Below are positions 14,290 to 24,983 of a DNA stretch of 64,000 nt, one piece after another. Source of the DNA: Hyaloscypha bicolor E (Eukaryota; Ascomycota; Leotiomycetes; Helotiales; Hyaloscyphaceae). How positions within the stretch are numbered: position 1 is the first letter of the stretch; every line of letters begins with the position of its first letter. The stretch is from the NCBI RefSeq assembly GCF_002865645.1, contig NW_020194555.1, positions 1,116,001 to 1,180,000 of the forward strand, in the 5' to 3' direction. Both the position numbers and the translations under genes were made by a program. The notes beneath the pieces are model-generated. The model was given only the letters and a program-made list of their open reading frames with translations. It searched no databases and was not told where the DNA came from.

Positions 14290-16965
14290 ATTCATTTAGG
14301 TGAGATAAAGAATCTTTAATAACGAAAGTCTTAACCGAGATAATTCAAACCTCCTTACCCTTTGTACTATTAAGCAGCCCGAATCTATTACTCTCCAAGT
14401 GCTTTAATACCTCGAGCGCCTCTGGTTATACCTACTATACCTGCTTTCATATACTCCCCGAGGATGCTTTAGAGGCGACCTCAACCGAGCCCTATTTACT
14501 AACTCCCGGTCTTGCATTTCCGACAAACTAGTTATTAGTATAGGTTGTGACTACCAAGTATATCTAATAGTTCTTGGATATTCTCAAGTCTCTTAGTACT
14601 TAATAGGGATCTTTACTAAAATCGCCAGACTTAGTTAAGGCAGCTAAAGGTACGAAAACTAATACTCAAGAATAGCCTGAGATAATTCCAGCTTCTAAGC
14701 TAGAATTCAAGATAGTAAATAAAGTATATATCTCTAATAAAGTAATTAGACTCTGGCTAATAATTTATTTAGGTAGGATAAGAAAGAGTCTGAATATAAG
14801 ATTCAGGAATCTTTAGTAGTAAAAGTAAATATACTAGATAAATACGTATTTATTATATATATAGAGAGTAGTAAATAGTACTTACCTTTAAATATATTTC
14901 TATATTAATAAGCTTTTAGATAGGTATACCAAAGACCCGACCTTCTATATTAATATTAAATCAAACGAGCTCCGAGATATCTTAAGAGAAGTTCTAAAGA
15001 ATATTTATAGTATAAGTTTAATAGAAAAAAAGCTAATAGTAAGTCTTTTCTTATAGGAATTAACTTTCTACTAAGCCAGGTATAGGTCAAATAACATCTC
15101 CTATACTACTACTTTCCCGAACTTGAATTATATTAAAGTACCCTTTATACGGATATAATACCCAAAAAGCACCTCGATTTATTAATTAACTATATAAAGA
15201 AGATCTATACTCCCATAACCGAGTATCTCCTTTCTCTCTTATAGTATGGTAAGATTATATAGGATCTACTTTGGGCCCTCTTTAAGCCAAATACCCCGGT
15301 TTATACTACTTGTTTCGGTATAAAAAAACCGTAATATATCATATATAATTCTTTTAAAGAGAAGATTAATAGGGCAAAAAAGAAGTATTTTAATATAGAC
15401 TGCCAATTTTTCGACTTTAATAGTAAAATATTAGGCAAGGCCTCTACCGAGCTAGTTATTCCGAAATTCCGGGGGACGAAGCATATTAATACCCTGCCGG
15501 CTTTCCCTCTCAAGTACTATCTAGACGAGAAACAGGTCAAGTCTGACCTCATTAAATATGGTCGAAAGTTTATCTGCCTAATCGGGACTTACTATTATTA
15601 TTATTAGGGTAAAGTATTTCTAATATACCGGGGAGAACTGGCAAGATTTTCCGTTAATAGTCGGGTTATAATTAATACCGATTTCTTCTGGAAAATGAAT
15701 CCAAACTATTCCCGGCTATATACCGACCTAGCTAGGACGAGGCTAGGAAATAGCCCATTAGTAGTATATATAGGCGGGCTACTACTGCCGCTCCCAGGAT
15801 AGCTACTTTATAACTAAGTCAAGAATAATAATATTAAACTAGAGGATCTAATAGAGGGCGATTTCCTTATTTATTATCCGATAGTACTCGGTTTTAGTTT
15901 TGGCGACAAGCTATAGGGTAAGTTCTTCTCTCTCTTATATTATAATATATATTTGACTAATTTTTAATATATAGCAGAATTTGCTATTACTAATATTAAA
16001 GATATTAAATAGTTACCCTTGCTTTATACTTATCTATTAATACCTAATAAGCAAAAAGATATTATTATGGCTCTTATTAAGGCTTGCCTTAACCCTAGTA
16101 TAGTATTTAATGACTTTGTTATAGGAAAGGGAAAGGGTCTTAATATACTCTTATAATAGGGCTTTATACTATTTCTTTTCGCGTAATAAACTAATATATA
16201 AAAGTGGCCCACCAGGAGTCGGGAAAACTTTTATAATAGAAGCAGTATCTGAGTACCTAAAGAGGCTTTTCTATTTAATAGGTTTTTCTGTTTTATATCC
16301 TATAAAGCATAAGTCTAATTAACTAGATCTCTATTAGGGAATTACTTTGCGATATAATAGAACTCGAAGACCGGCTCTCTCGAATCTTTAAGACTACTAG
16401 CTATTCGAATATAATTTTTCTTCTGGACAAAGCAGATGTCTTTCTTGAAAGGCATATACTTAATAATTTGACTCGTAATAGCCTTGTCTCTATATTTCTC
16501 CGCAAATTAGAATACTATAAGGGAATACTATTCCTAATAATAAACCGGATAATATAGTTTAATAAAGCGATTCTGAGCCAAATCCATATCCTACTGAGAT
16601 ATAAAGGCTTAAATAAAGTCGTAAGGAGGCAAGTCTGGAGGAACTTCCTTTCTCGGGCAGCCACTTCTTCCGGAGATACAGACATTATAGATAAAGAGCT
16701 AGAAGAATTAGCCATCCACGAGTTAAAAGGCCGGCAGGTAAGCTACCTTCCGAATCCCTAGCCTTCGTTTTACTAATATCCTTTTCAGATAAAGAATATC
16801 ATATTCGTAGCTCAGGCTTTTGCGAGAAAGGAGAGGTGCAAGATAGGACTTCCATATGCAAGGAAGGCTATAGAAGCAAATGAGAAGTTTTTTCAGGAGT
16901 TTTATAGAACAGAGGCTCTCAGGTCTATATACTAATCTGAAGGATATTTGAAAATGGGCTCGGAA
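14290..16965 (+). pseudogene. AAA ATPase with DUF7025-type N-terminal region, partly RIPed
   Basis: The plus strand matches the large fungal AAA ATPases with a DUF7025-like region ahead of the AAA core. A stretch from about 14940 has NELRDILREVLK, then FGPSL..., FKPNTPVYTTCFG near 15285 and STELVIPKFRGTKHINTLPA near 15440. KYGRKFICLIGTYY is near 15557, and LARFSVNSRVIINTDFFWKM continues to about 15695. The core has KDIIMALIKA near 16060, the intact P-loop GPPGVGKT at 16206-16229 and an AAA lid to about 16940 (EEAIEANEKFFQEF-like). An intron at 15918-15974 keeps GTAAGT and TAG; another at 16156-16204 has donor AT. TAG codons replace Trp/Gln and the Walker B is eroded. Role unknown. Confidence 0.82.
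15918..15974 (+). other. Intron inside the AAA ATPase pseudogene
   Basis: 57 bp, GTAAGT donor, TGACTAAT branch-like sequence, TATAG acceptor, phase 1. Removing it joins KLW-A-EFAITNIKDI, as expected for the family, which supports the model and the strand. Confidence 0.7.
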
Positions 16966-16969
16966 AGTC

Positions 16970-17260
16970 CGCTAGCTTACAAATATGGGTCATTTCATTA
17001 GGTTTCGATTACTTTCAGGTAATAATTTATATTAAGGAATCGGAATATATACTAAATCTAACGACGTATTTCTTATATTTATACCCTATATTATGGTCTT
17101 GGTCTTGGTTATCTACTGCAAGCTTGCGCCTCGTAGTTAGACCCATACTTAAAAGTATACGTTCTAAGTATATAGATAAGTACTAGTCTCTATCTAACTT
17201 TCTATTATATACCTTTGAGAATAGACTACAAAACCATAACCTCAGACCACTATGGCCGAC
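16970..17260. other. Spacer between AAA and BTB pseudogenes
   Basis: Composition shifts from AT-rich to balanced. No motif or repeat was seen. Confidence 0.4.
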
Positions 17261-17264
17261 CGCA

Positions 17265-17875
17265 ATACGTTAGTTCACCGTTCTAGTAGGGATTAATAAG
17301 TATCCCTTCTATCTTGAAGAGTAATAGCTTTGCGTATGCTCGCCGTTCTCTCGTACTGTACTTATGGACGGCTTTAAGGAGACTTACGAACGGGTCGTAC
17401 TACTCCTAGAGGTGGACGTCAAGACCTTTTAGGCTTTTGAGGAATGGCTATCTAAGCTCAAGCTATCCAAGTTCAAAGAGTTGGACTTGCTATTCGATTA
17501 TGAGTCACCGGTATTCGAGGACCTGGATTGGCCATTGCTCTACAAGTTCTTCTTTCTTACGGACTATCTTCAGGCGTCGTGGGCTCAAAAACCGCTTCTT
17601 CAGGCTCTAGCCTCCAAACGGGACAAGAATCGAGTCATACCACTTTTACTTATACTAGCTATATACGAAAATACCCTGCCAGGTTCACCTCTGCGACGAT
17701 TATGGATCGGTTAGGTTATATAATACACAATACCTAAGATTTTTGAAGGCGATGACTGGGTTTTTCCCGAGGAGTTTCTACGTGAATTGGCCGCGGCCCA
17801 AGTTCGACATATACAGAAGCTTGCTGAGGAGCTGAAGCGAGCTCGGGGGATAGCAGATTCAGCTATGATGAGATG
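17265..17875 (+). pseudogene. BTB/POZ-domain protein relic
   Basis: A frame from ATG 17364 reads MDGFKETYERVVLLLEVDVKTF, then TAG, then AFEEWL, and continues through DWPLLYKFFFLTDYLQ to YENTLPGSPLRR near 17695. GFKE, F-x-x-F-x-x-WLY and the later YENT-x-GSPLR block are typical of fungal BTB/POZ proteins, which dimerise and often act as adaptors. The TAG near 17430 fits CAG-to-TAG. A frameshift after LPGSPLRR moves the continuing peptide (IFEGDDWVFPEEFLRELAAA) to another frame. Codon use outside the stop is normal, so damage is mild. Confidence 0.6.
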
Positions 17876-17996
17876 ATGAAAGCAGGGCATGCAGAGGGCC
17901 TTCTGAGGAGGGCCAGTCTCCGCCACCAAAGAGGTCCTAGTTAGGCCCCCTTTGGTAAGATGTGGCCCCCAAGACAGATCCAAATCGACAGGCACC

Positions 17997-18170
17997 CTCC
18001 AAATCAGACATCCTCCAAATCAGACATCCTCCAAATCAGACATCCTCCAAATCAGACATCCTCCAAATCAGACATCCTCCAAATCAGACATCCTCCAAAT
18101 CAGACATCCTCCAAATCAGACATCCTCCAAATCAGACATCCTCCAAATCAGACATCCTCCAAATCAGACA
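17997..18170. repeat. Perfect 16-bp minisatellite, 11 units
   Basis: CTCCAAATCAGACATC repeats 11 times at exactly 16-bp spacing (AAAT at 18001, 18017 ... 18161) with no mismatch seen. All three plus frames are open through it because 16 is not a multiple of three: each frame cycles through the same 16-residue period. There is no evidence that it is translated. Confidence 0.95.
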
Positions 18171-19409
18171 CTCCCCTAATCAAGCGACGGTATACTGTAT
18201 CCAGTTGTTCAGGCTATAGGCGACGTGATTACTTCATCCTGTGGGGACTAGTGTTGCTTGGGTAAAGTCGAGGTCGAGGTCAAACATGGGATGAGAGCAT
18301 ATGCAAGTTCATGACGAAACTAGGTGGGAGAAGTCGGTGAAGCCGCGACGAAGCTGACAATGCCTGTAACTTTTCGTCTAACAATTTCTTAGCCCTCTTC
18401 CTCTCCTTTCTGGTTCCATCCCTCTCGGCCAGTATAAGTTCCCGTGATTCTTACGTGCATCTCAAGCACTCGCCTCTCTGTTCCCCTTCCTCCATAACTA
18501 CCATGGTCGTCGTCCCACAGACGCGTCGAATACATATACGCAAATTTTTGAAAGGGGGATAAGCACATAGCCGAGTTCCGCGCTGGCAATGTTAGCGCGG
18601 TTATCGGTGGCTTTTGGAGTAATGGAGATTAGAAGAAGACCTAGCTAGCCCAGATACCGGAGCACTAGTCTCTTAACATGCCTCGTAGAATTCAAAGAAT
18701 GAAATTTTCAATTCCGATTTCTTTCAGTACGGTATATTGGGAAGCTTATAGGTGCAAAATCATCCGCTTTATCCTTCTCGCCCAAGAACAGAAAACAAGT
18801 AAAACTCCAAAACAAAAAAAAAAAGGTCGTGCTTAGTAAAACAAATTCATTGGCTCCGTGCTGGCGCATCTATTTCGCAGTAGAAGGGTTTCTCGGCCAA
18901 CCGCGCATAAACCTCAACCGCGCACCCCTTCCCCCACCAAAAAAAACGACTCTTGAGAATTGACAAGAAGCCTACTAAACCTCCGCGGATAGACAATTTA
19001 GTACCGGGAATTTCAAATATAGGCTCAGAATCCTCATTGCGTGGTGCTGTAGTTAGCAAATCCTAGATTGCTTCTAAGTGCGCAGTTGAGGTCGGTGCGC
19101 GGTTGGCCGAGAAACCCTTCTATATTCATTTTGCAGGTGTGATAGACGCCGGATGGGGATGATAATATGCTCTAGAAGCGCCATCGAGGCTTAAGATGTG
19201 ATCCATCACGAAGCGACGAAAAGGCAAGTGCAGGTGGTTCTCGGGACTTCAGACTGTAATCTTACAATTTCCGGAGGGAGGCGCAGGGCTCGTGGCTGAT
19301 GGTTGGTGGCTGAGTGCTGACTGCCATGTGTAACCAGCTAGGCTCCAAGGCGATCCCTAAAGAGACCGCCAAAGCAATTAGGGATCTTAGAGCATTTGCA
19401 TCGCAAATC
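18171..19409. other. Upstream region of the first HET gene
   Basis: GC-balanced, with a poly-A stretch near 18810. Short open frames on the minus strand (18389-18589, 18847-19059) have no recognisable content. The promoter of the HET gene at 19410 must lie here, but no clear TATA element was identified. Confidence 0.4.
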
Positions 19410-21653
19410 ATGGATCATTTACCGCCTATTACCAAAAGCAACGGCACTTCACGTTATGTGCCTTTGCTATGCTCCGTTGGCGATTTTGATTCGGGAGAGT
19501 TCGCTACTTTCCCTGACCGCCTAGGGTGGGCTGTGTCCCGAGACCGAATGGGAAACTTCATCCTGACTAGAGATGGCGTTCATAGTCAAGACCTCCCAGC
19601 AAAATTGGCACTGGTACAGGCATGGCTGTTCTTTGGCTTGTTGCAGGAGACTTTCTCTACATGTGGAGTTGAAGTCCTGCCTGACAATTTCGTGCGCCAA
19701 GAGCATGATGGGACATCCGTGATATCGACTACATGCTTGCCTGCATACATTGAAAAGCTGCGCGCTTGCAGTCTCTGGACAATACAGAGTGGGCAGCGAG
19801 TGATTGAGAGGATATTACATTGTTTCAGAACGGGATCACACTTCATCCAGCACGAAAACACGATCTCGGGTGTGGGTGGAAAGTACTTGACGTCTGTTGA
19901 CTCGTTGATCCTATCTATCCAAATCCTTGGCGAGACACTTGAACATGCTCTCAAGATGATTTGGACTACCGCAGGGCTTACAAAGAGCCTACCGGCGCAG
20001 AAAATCTGGTCTATGAAATCTGTTGTACCGAATAGGACCGGCATGGACGTCAGGAGAGGAGTGTGGTGCACGAGTGAAAAGAACATGCTATCGGGTTTAT
20101 TCGACACAACAACACTATACTATGCGAGTATATTGTACAGACCCAAAATCGGTCTAGATCATTCCAAGTGCGGCCATAATCATTGCATGGCGCGCCAGAT
20201 TGATAATACCGTGTACCGCACTAAGCATATAAATGAAGGATGCCATTGTGAGCATATCGCTGTCGATACAAGCTTGATGGTGCCGATTCTTGAGCGAGGA
20301 CATATTCCTTGCGTCGACATTGTTGAGCTGGAGGGTCATGTTGAACTGCGCGTCGTAGACAGCGTTGGTGAGGTACGAGACTATGTTGCGATTTCACATG
20401 TCTGGTCCGATGGTCTAGGCAATGCGCAGAACAATTCCCTGCCTCTGTGTCAATTAAATCGCTTGTCGGCTTACATTGCTTCGCTCACTCATACTTCAAC
20501 GAAAAGTCTTCTATGGATTGACACTCTCTGTGTTCCTCTCGTACGAGTCATACGCAGAGACCGCGATCTCGCACTAGCATTATTGGGAGATGTTTACGAG
20601 AAAGCGAGCATTGTCCTGGTGCTGGACGATGGACTTCTACGCATTCCATCTCGAAACACTAGCATGGAAGAGAAACTGCTCCGTTTATGTCTCTCGGGAT
20701 GGATGCGGCGCCTCTGGACATTGAAAGAGGGCGTACTCGGGGGATCCAGAACACGGTTCCAATTTCTGGACGAAGCCGTTGGGTTACCGTCTACCATTAC
20801 ATCATATTACAGTACTATAGGCTGTAACGTTACGGCATTCGTTCAAAGATATCTTCCGACCCATATCAAACTGCAAGCACAACCTCTTGTCAACACAGCA
20901 CTTGATGCCAAAGGGAGACCGAATGCAGCGATCATGAATCTTCTCATCGCTCTTCAGTACCGCACTACCAGTCGATTGACGGATGAGACACTTTGCACAG
21001 CGTCGTTGATCGGGGAGGATGTCGACACCTTGGTTCCTCTCGCGTCACCTGAAGCTAAAATGGTTGGCTTCATTTCCTTGTTGCGCAAAAGTAATGTCGG
21101 AATGCCTTTACATATCTTGTTCTGTGGCGGAGAGAAGTTGCAGATCGACAACTTTAGGTGGGCGCCAAAATCATTCTTGCAAATGGGGACTGTTGACGGG
21201 CAGTGGTTGTTTGACAGCTTCGAGAAAAGTGCTGCTGCACAAATTGTTGAGAATGGCTTGGTATGCCGTTGTGCGGGATTCACCTTTGACATGAATGGAA
21301 CATGGGGAGACCGTCTTGGAATTCGGCTTCAGAACGAAGCATGGTGTAGGGTTATGCCCCGGAGTGACAAAGATAGTATTGAAGTCACTGAAGATTGGAA
21401 AGAGATAGGTTTGAAATCGAGCTTGAAATCACGTATGGCTGTCGTGCTTTCGACGGAATTCGATCTATTCGGAGTATTAGTGTCCACTCCTGACCATAGC
21501 ACCTTGGATCTGACAAGTTCCTCTATGATAAAAGCGGATATTTTGTGTAGAGTCTATGTGTTTTGGGATAATGTGGGTGAAGAAGGCCATGGTAACATTG
21601 TCTTTCTTGATGGGACGAGGCGACCCGATGACCAGCTTTGGTGTATTGGGTAG
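19410..21653 (+). CDS. HET-domain protein 1 (heterokaryon incompatibility family), 747 aa, intact
   Basis: HET proteins carry a TIR-like HET domain and take part in non-self recognition and cell death in filamentous fungi. Here the domain starts at about residue 325 with YVAISHVWSDGLGN, continues with LLWIDTLCVP (residue 369) and ends near MRRLWTLKEG (434). N-terminal features are FPDRLGW and VQAWLFFGLL; C-terminal ones are DETLC, WAPKSFL and a final WCIG. The frame extends upstream to 19314, but ATG 19410 is chosen because MDHLP matches the MDHLE and MDHIP starts of the paralogues at 41026 and 29045. The gene has no obvious intron, no internal stop and no RIP texture. No signal peptide or membrane segment is seen. 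Its trigger is unknown. Confidence 0.88.
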   Translation: MDHLPPITKSNGTSRYVPLLCSVGDFDSGEFATFPDRLGWAVSRDRMGNFILTRDGVHSQDLPAKLALVQAWLFFGLLQETFSTCGVEVLPDNFVRQEHDGTSVISTTCLPAYIEKLRACSLWTIQSGQRVIERILHCFRTGSHFIQHENTISGVGGKYLTSVDSLILSIQILGETLEHALKMIWTTAGLTKSLPAQKIWSMKSVVPNRTGMDVRRGVWCTSEKNMLSGLFDTTTLYYASILYRPKIGLDHSKCGHNHCMARQIDNTVYRTKHINEGCHCEHIAVDTSLMVPILERGHIPCVDIVELEGHVELRVVDSVGEVRDYVAISHVWSDGLGNAQNNSLPLCQLNRLSAYIASLTHTSTKSLLWIDTLCVPLVRVIRRDRDLALALLGDVYEKASIVLVLDDGLLRIPSRNTSMEEKLLRLCLSGWMRRLWTLKEGVLGGSRTRFQFLDEAVGLPSTITSYYSTIGCNVTAFVQRYLPTHIKLQAQPLVNTALDAKGRPNAAIMNLLIALQYRTTSRLTDETLCTASLIGEDVDTLVPLASPEAKMVGFISLLRKSNVGMPLHILFCGGEKLQIDNFRWAPKSFLQMGTVDGQWLFDSFEKSAAAQIVENGLVCRCAGFTFDMNGTWGDRLGIRLQNEAWCRVMPRSDKDSIEVTEDWKEIGLKSSLKSRMAVVLSTEFDLFGVLVSTPDHSTLDLTSSSMIKADILCRVYVFWDNVGEEGHGNIVFLDGTRRPDDQLWCIG

Positions 21654-21890
21654 TCCCCACAGCTTACTTTCGAAAACATATTCCAGCCTTCAAAAAAGTT
21701 TAAATTATACAAGAGCACTCAATCAACCATGAAATCAATGCTTAGCAAGTGCAATTTGGGCTAAGATAAGAAACACACGGAGTGTCCTTTCCATAAAAGT
21801 TGTCGATATCTTCCTGCTGATCAATAATATCAGGCCCGATCAATTGATATATACGAAACTCAAGAAGCCTCGTAGCAGCAACATTGCGCG
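21654..21890. other. Region just downstream of HET gene 1
   Basis: Short balanced spacer. No fungal polyadenylation signal stands out. Confidence 0.3.
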
Positions 21891-21892
21891 AT

Positions 21893-22185
21893 TTATGATT
21901 CGGCTACAATCCATGCTTCTCCTACATGGGAGCCGGTCTTGGGGGAGACGATGCCCATGAAGGTTTGGAGGCTGTGGTTGACGTCATACTTCTTTAATGC
22001 GGCGAAGATTTCAAGGAAAATGGGATCTGATGTTGGAACTCGGTCAAATGTGATGTTTTCGTTCTTCTCTGGTGACGTCTAGCTTTCACGCGCCTACGGT
22101 CCTCGTCTTCAAGCACGAGTCTGGGGGGCGTCAGGGCATCGTACAGAGTGTATGTTAGAGCATCTTCTCTTTTTACTTAGATCGG
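21893..22185 (-). pseudogene. Short C-terminal gene relic, unknown family, frameshifted
   Basis: On the minus strand a well-formed peptide includes NITFDRVPTSDPIFLEIFAA, then KKYDVNHSLQTFMG, then SPKTGSHVGEAWIVAES before a TAA. About 90 bases upstream a second coding-like stretch (DALTYTLYDALTPPRLVLED) lies in another frame, joined by a one-base shift near 22082. The amino-acid balance suggests real coding sequence rather than chance. I do not recognise the family. It is probably the tail of a decayed gene whose front half is missing. Confidence 0.4.
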
Positions 22186-22965
22186 CTCTCTTCCCCCTTG
22201 AAGCTCGAGAACGAAGCTGAAGTATTCACCATGGACGCTGTCCAGATATTATAGACAGCCTAAAAATAAACGAGTTGATTCTGGCGTTGGATTTCACTCG
22301 CTTAAAAAGGCCCTGGTTTTCTGTTGAGAATAGAAGCGCTGTGACTGGCTCCTCCGACACCTCTCATTACGCGCCACAGTCGCGATGACTGACAGGAAGT
22401 CTCACAATCTTTCCTTGCATGGTTCAACTACTATAGCTCGAATGGAATTAATTTCTGGCAAGCATTATCTTTGTGTATATATAGAAGTGCTAACATCCAT
22501 CCTATCGTTTAATAGACTGAGCCGCTCTCTTGCACTTCACATTTTCTGAATGCCAGTCTCAGCCAGAGACAATTACGGAAGAAGTCGCTGTTTTTTATAG
22601 ACTTTCGTTCACCAGCCATATAGTCTGAGTATATTCAATAACTCGGGGAGATGTCAGAAGTGGTGCATCGGGTAACCGAAGCCGTCAGCAGCGCCTAGAG
22701 AGCTATAATACTCAAGTACTTAGTTACACCAACATTGCAGACACTTCTTAGTTTGGCAACATAAGTGGTGTCTATCCAGTAGGGCTTCAGGGTAGCCGGC
22801 CTGCTCCAGTAGTACTATCAGTAGCCGAGACCTTGTCAGTCAAGTAACAGCGATCAAAGCCTCCCAATAATAACCGATATCTCAAAATTGCCCACAAACT
22901 TGGCACATTAGTTCGCTAATAGCATTCATCACGATGCAGTCAATTATAGAGACGCAGCTGGATTA
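22186..22965. other. Intergenic region between HET1 and membrane gene 1
   Basis: GC-balanced. No frame, repeat or structured RNA could be supported. Confidence 0.4.
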
Positions 22966-22969
22966 CGGG

Positions 22970-24358
22970 CTAGTAGATGATCTCGCCAGGTAGGTTGGCT
23001 TCTAATCTAATTCTTGCCGCCATCTCGATGCCCTCCAAGACAAATAGACTCCAATAGTCTTTCCCATACTCTCTCCTCCAGTCGTCAGTCGGAAACGCAA
23101 CCTTGGGGCTCTGCTCCCGCGCCTCCCTCATGGCTTTCAGAGACGCCTCCTCCCACCTCGTACGGCCCGCACCGGGCTCCAGGATTGGGTTGATCCACTT
23201 CAGAGCGCCCGTACGGAAGCAAGACAGGTCGTTCTCGCCCGTCTTCAAGTCCAGAGGAAAGGTGGCCGGGTTAAGGGCCATGACAGTATTAAGCAGCGTC
23301 CGCCGCGAGCTCAGATTAGTACGGTAGCGCTGCATGCGGAGTCCGATACACGACTTCATCCAGTCTTCGGCACTCCTGTCCGTAGTAATCACGTACGCGT
23401 GGAGGAAGATACAAAGGGCGATCCAGAAGCAGATGAAGTACGAGTTCCAGTCCTTAGTTGCGGCCGCGGCCAGCGCCATGGCCCACTGGCCCAGAATCAG
23501 CACGCGGAGGCAGGCTCGGAGGACGGGCCGGGCTGCGGGTGCGATGCCCGGCCCCGCCGGCTCGAGTGGGCGGTTAATGAGAGAATTGAGAATGGTGCTT
23601 TCGCCATAGAAGGCGGTCCAGTGGGTCGCGTTCATGTGCTCCGCGACCAAGACCAGTCGGTTGTGCCGCTCGAAGGTGGTGGGATCGGTGACGAGCAGGC
23701 GGCGGGGGCTGCTCCCATAGAGGGCAAAAAGGACCGCGCCGGTCGCTGGGATGGTGAGCAGGAAGGCGAGGGCGATGTACGTGCGGAGGATGGCGCTCAT
23801 AACGATCGTGCCCAGCAGGACCACCCAGCCGATGGCAGCGGTGGCCAGATAGCGGGCTGAGTACATGCGCCAGTGCTCTAGCAGGACAAAGCGCAGCCAG
23901 GACGAGGACGGTGCGGGCAGCGCAGACGGCAGCCGCGAGATGTGCACGACGTCGAGCCTCTGGACCCGCAGGCTGTCGCCCTGCATGTTGGCGTGCGGGT
24001 TCGCAATGGTGCGTGGTGGAGAGGCGCGGAGGCACAGGCGGAGGGTCTCGGGGTTGGCCACGACGTAGGCGGCCCCGTACAGGCCGTCCAGGCCGTGGAG
24101 GGCGATGCTGTTGCCGTGATGGTCCAGGAAGCATCTCTGTTGCAGGGCCTCATCCTCGGACAGCAGCAGCCGGCTGCCGGCCGGTGTGATGGGCCAGCTC
24201 CATAGCGGCGCCGCGCCGACGAGCTGGAACGCGTGAAGCTTCGGCGGGATCTCGACGAAGTCGATAAGCGCCGACAGCGGGAGGATACCTGCCAGCTCAG
24301 GCGTCCAGCGGTTGCGATCCAGGATGCGCTGGAAAGCCGCAACTTCTGCGTCGAGCAT
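22970..24358 (-). CDS. Predicted membrane protein 1, 462 aa, unknown function
   Basis: A single long ATG-initiated frame, markedly GC-rich compared with its neighbours. Four hydrophobic segments are visible at about residues 171-193, 194-214, 280-300 and 307-324, in two pairs separated by a soluble loop. The loop has the HMNATHW motif (about 242-248). After the second pair comes TNLSSRRTLL (347-356), then LKWINPILEPGAGRTRWEE (about 386-404). It shares this layout and the NAT and RR motifs with the next gene at 24984-26264, so the two are paralogues. No enzymatic motif is seen. I recognise the general type only as uncharacterised fungal membrane proteins. Confidence 0.7.
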   Translation of the reverse strand: MLDAEVAAFQRILDRNRWTPELAGILPLSALIDFVEIPPKLHAFQLVGAAPLWSWPITPAGSRLLLSEDEALQQRCFLDHHGNSIALHGLDGLYGAAYVVANPETLRLCLRASPPRTIANPHANMQGDSLRVQRLDVVHISRLPSALPAPSSSWLRFVLLEHWRMYSARYLATAAIGWVVLLGTIVMSAILRTYIALAFLLTIPATGAVLFALYGSSPRRLLVTDPTTFERHNRLVLVAEHMNATHWTAFYGESTILNSLINRPLEPAGPGIAPAARPVLRACLRVLILGQWAMALAAAATKDWNSYFICFWIALCIFLHAYVITTDRSAEDWMKSCIGLRMQRYRTNLSSRRTLLNTVMALNPATFPLDLKTGENDLSCFRTGALKWINPILEPGAGRTRWEEASLKAMREAREQSPKVAFPTDDWRREYGKDYWSLFVLEGIEMAARIRLEANLPGEIIY

Positions 24359-24983
24359 GGCACAGTCACGCGGCTGATTGATGAGCTGTGGGTGGGCTGG
24401 ACTTCATAAACATAAACAGAGCATGGAGACGTCCTGGAGCAAATGTTCAGCTTGCTGTCAGCCCCTGGAAGACCCGACATGATCACCCTAACCTGATCGG
24501 GTGCCCTGGTAAGTAAGTCCATGCACCTACTGTACCTGCCCAATACCCAGGCAGCCAATTTAATAAGTAGCGACTATGCTATTCGCTTATCAATAGAACA
24601 CTGCGTTGGAAGTACGAGGGTGCGGGACGACGCCTGCCCTGTAGATGTTGATTACAGCAGCCTTCAGGGATTATTCAGTTGGCTTATCAATGATTTGCAC
24701 TCCAATCGATTGATTCTGTTGTAGATCTAGAATAGAAAGATCAAAGTTTGAGCTGCACATCATTTCTCAAACACAGATTTTCACACGTTACGTTCACTTC
24801 TGTGCAGGCTGGAAGTTCATCTTGAAATAAACTGGCCCTGTTTTTGACGGTGGCATCTTCTTAACCATAAAAGAGCTGTGCTCTGCTCATCCAAGTGGAA
24901 ATTCTGTACCTATATCCGATATTGTTGAAGTCGGGAGGGAAAGCTCAAGCTCTAAGTTCTTATTGATCTTGAAAGCCTCTTTC
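24359..24983. other. Spacer between the two membrane genes
   Basis: Contains the upstream region of membrane gene 1 and the 3' end region of membrane gene 2. No supported feature. Confidence 0.4.

Noticed and set aside
15301..16715. Minus-strand frames within the AAA ATPase pseudogene
   Set aside because: The plus strand carries the family motifs and an intron; the minus frames are shadows.
17997..18170. CRISPR-like direct repeats
   Set aside because: The units are contiguous with no spacers, and the genome is eukaryotic; it is a minisatellite.
19586..20107. 173-codon minus-strand frame inside HET1
   Set aside because: Antisense to a well-supported HET gene and without any motif.
23574..24558. 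Several long frames on both strands overlapping membrane gene 1
   Set aside because: High GC lowers stop frequency; only the 462-codon frame shows membrane segments and a paralogue next door.
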